A DNA stretch of 5,636 nucleotides from Bacteroidales bacterium. Its GTDB lineage: Bacteria; Bacteroidota; Bacteroidia; Bacteroidales; B18-G4. Positions 5,620-5,636 of the stretch are shown here, one piece after another. Within the stretch, counting starts at the first letter, position 1, and every line of letters begins with the position of its first letter. The notes under the pieces are model-generated. The model made no database searches and was not told the origin of the DNA. It worked only from the letters and a program-made list of their open reading frames with translations. The stretch spans positions 1-5,636 of the forward strand of contig JAGLYE010000121.1 in the NCBI GenBank assembly GCA_023132505.1. The letters run 5' to 3'. The translations under genes and the position numbers were made by a program.

Positions 5620-5636
5620 AGCGAACGAACAACTTA

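Overview
The window looks like chromosomal DNA of a member of the Bacteroidota. Two independent signs point there. One large secreted protein ends in a type A type IX secretion (T9SS) sorting domain. Four intergenic sites match the Bacteroidota housekeeping promoter -7 box TAnnTTTG, one of them with a correctly spaced TTTG -33 box. None of the starts has a clear Shine-Dalgarno sequence, which also fits that phylum. I cannot place it below phylum.

Layout: (1) 1-114, minus strand, the first 38 codons of an exported or lipid-envelope protein that runs off the left edge. (2) 115-284, a spacer with a 9-bp GC hairpin and a strong intrinsic terminator built on a perfect 34-bp palindrome. (3) 285-2594, minus strand, a 769-residue secreted protein with a signal peptide, an Omp28-type thioredoxin-like domain (WCPWC), a PKD domain, several further PKD/Ig-like modules and a T9SS C-terminal domain. 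Its promoter is at 2637-2644. (4) 2767-3651, minus strand, a complete histone-deacetylase-family amidohydrolase with all zinc and catalytic residues. (5) 3652-3966, a 315-base divergent spacer. It holds one promoter in each direction and, between them, about 49 codons that read as the C-terminal tail of a short-chain dehydrogenase/reductase (SDR) with no body or start. I take this as a gene relic. (6) 3967-5346, plus strand, a complete metallo-beta-lactamase-fold beta-CASP ribonuclease, followed by an AU-rich terminator-like hairpin. (7) 5376-5636, no gene seen, but an imperfect hairpin and then the best promoter in the window (TTTG-N19-TAnnTTTG), pointing out of the right edge to an unseen gene.

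Each intact gene appears to have its own promoter, so I see no operon. The deacetylase and the ribonuclease are divergently transcribed but share no evident pathway. The secreted protein probably acts on the cell surface or outside the cell, while the other two are cytoplasmic enzymes. I found no CRISPR array, transposon, rRNA or intact tRNA, and no clear evidence of a new multi-gene system. The most unusual items are the SDR relic in the divergent spacer, the duplicated Ig-like module and thioredoxin motif of the T9SS cargo protein, and a 10-bp inverted repeat that flanks the cargo gene's promoter.
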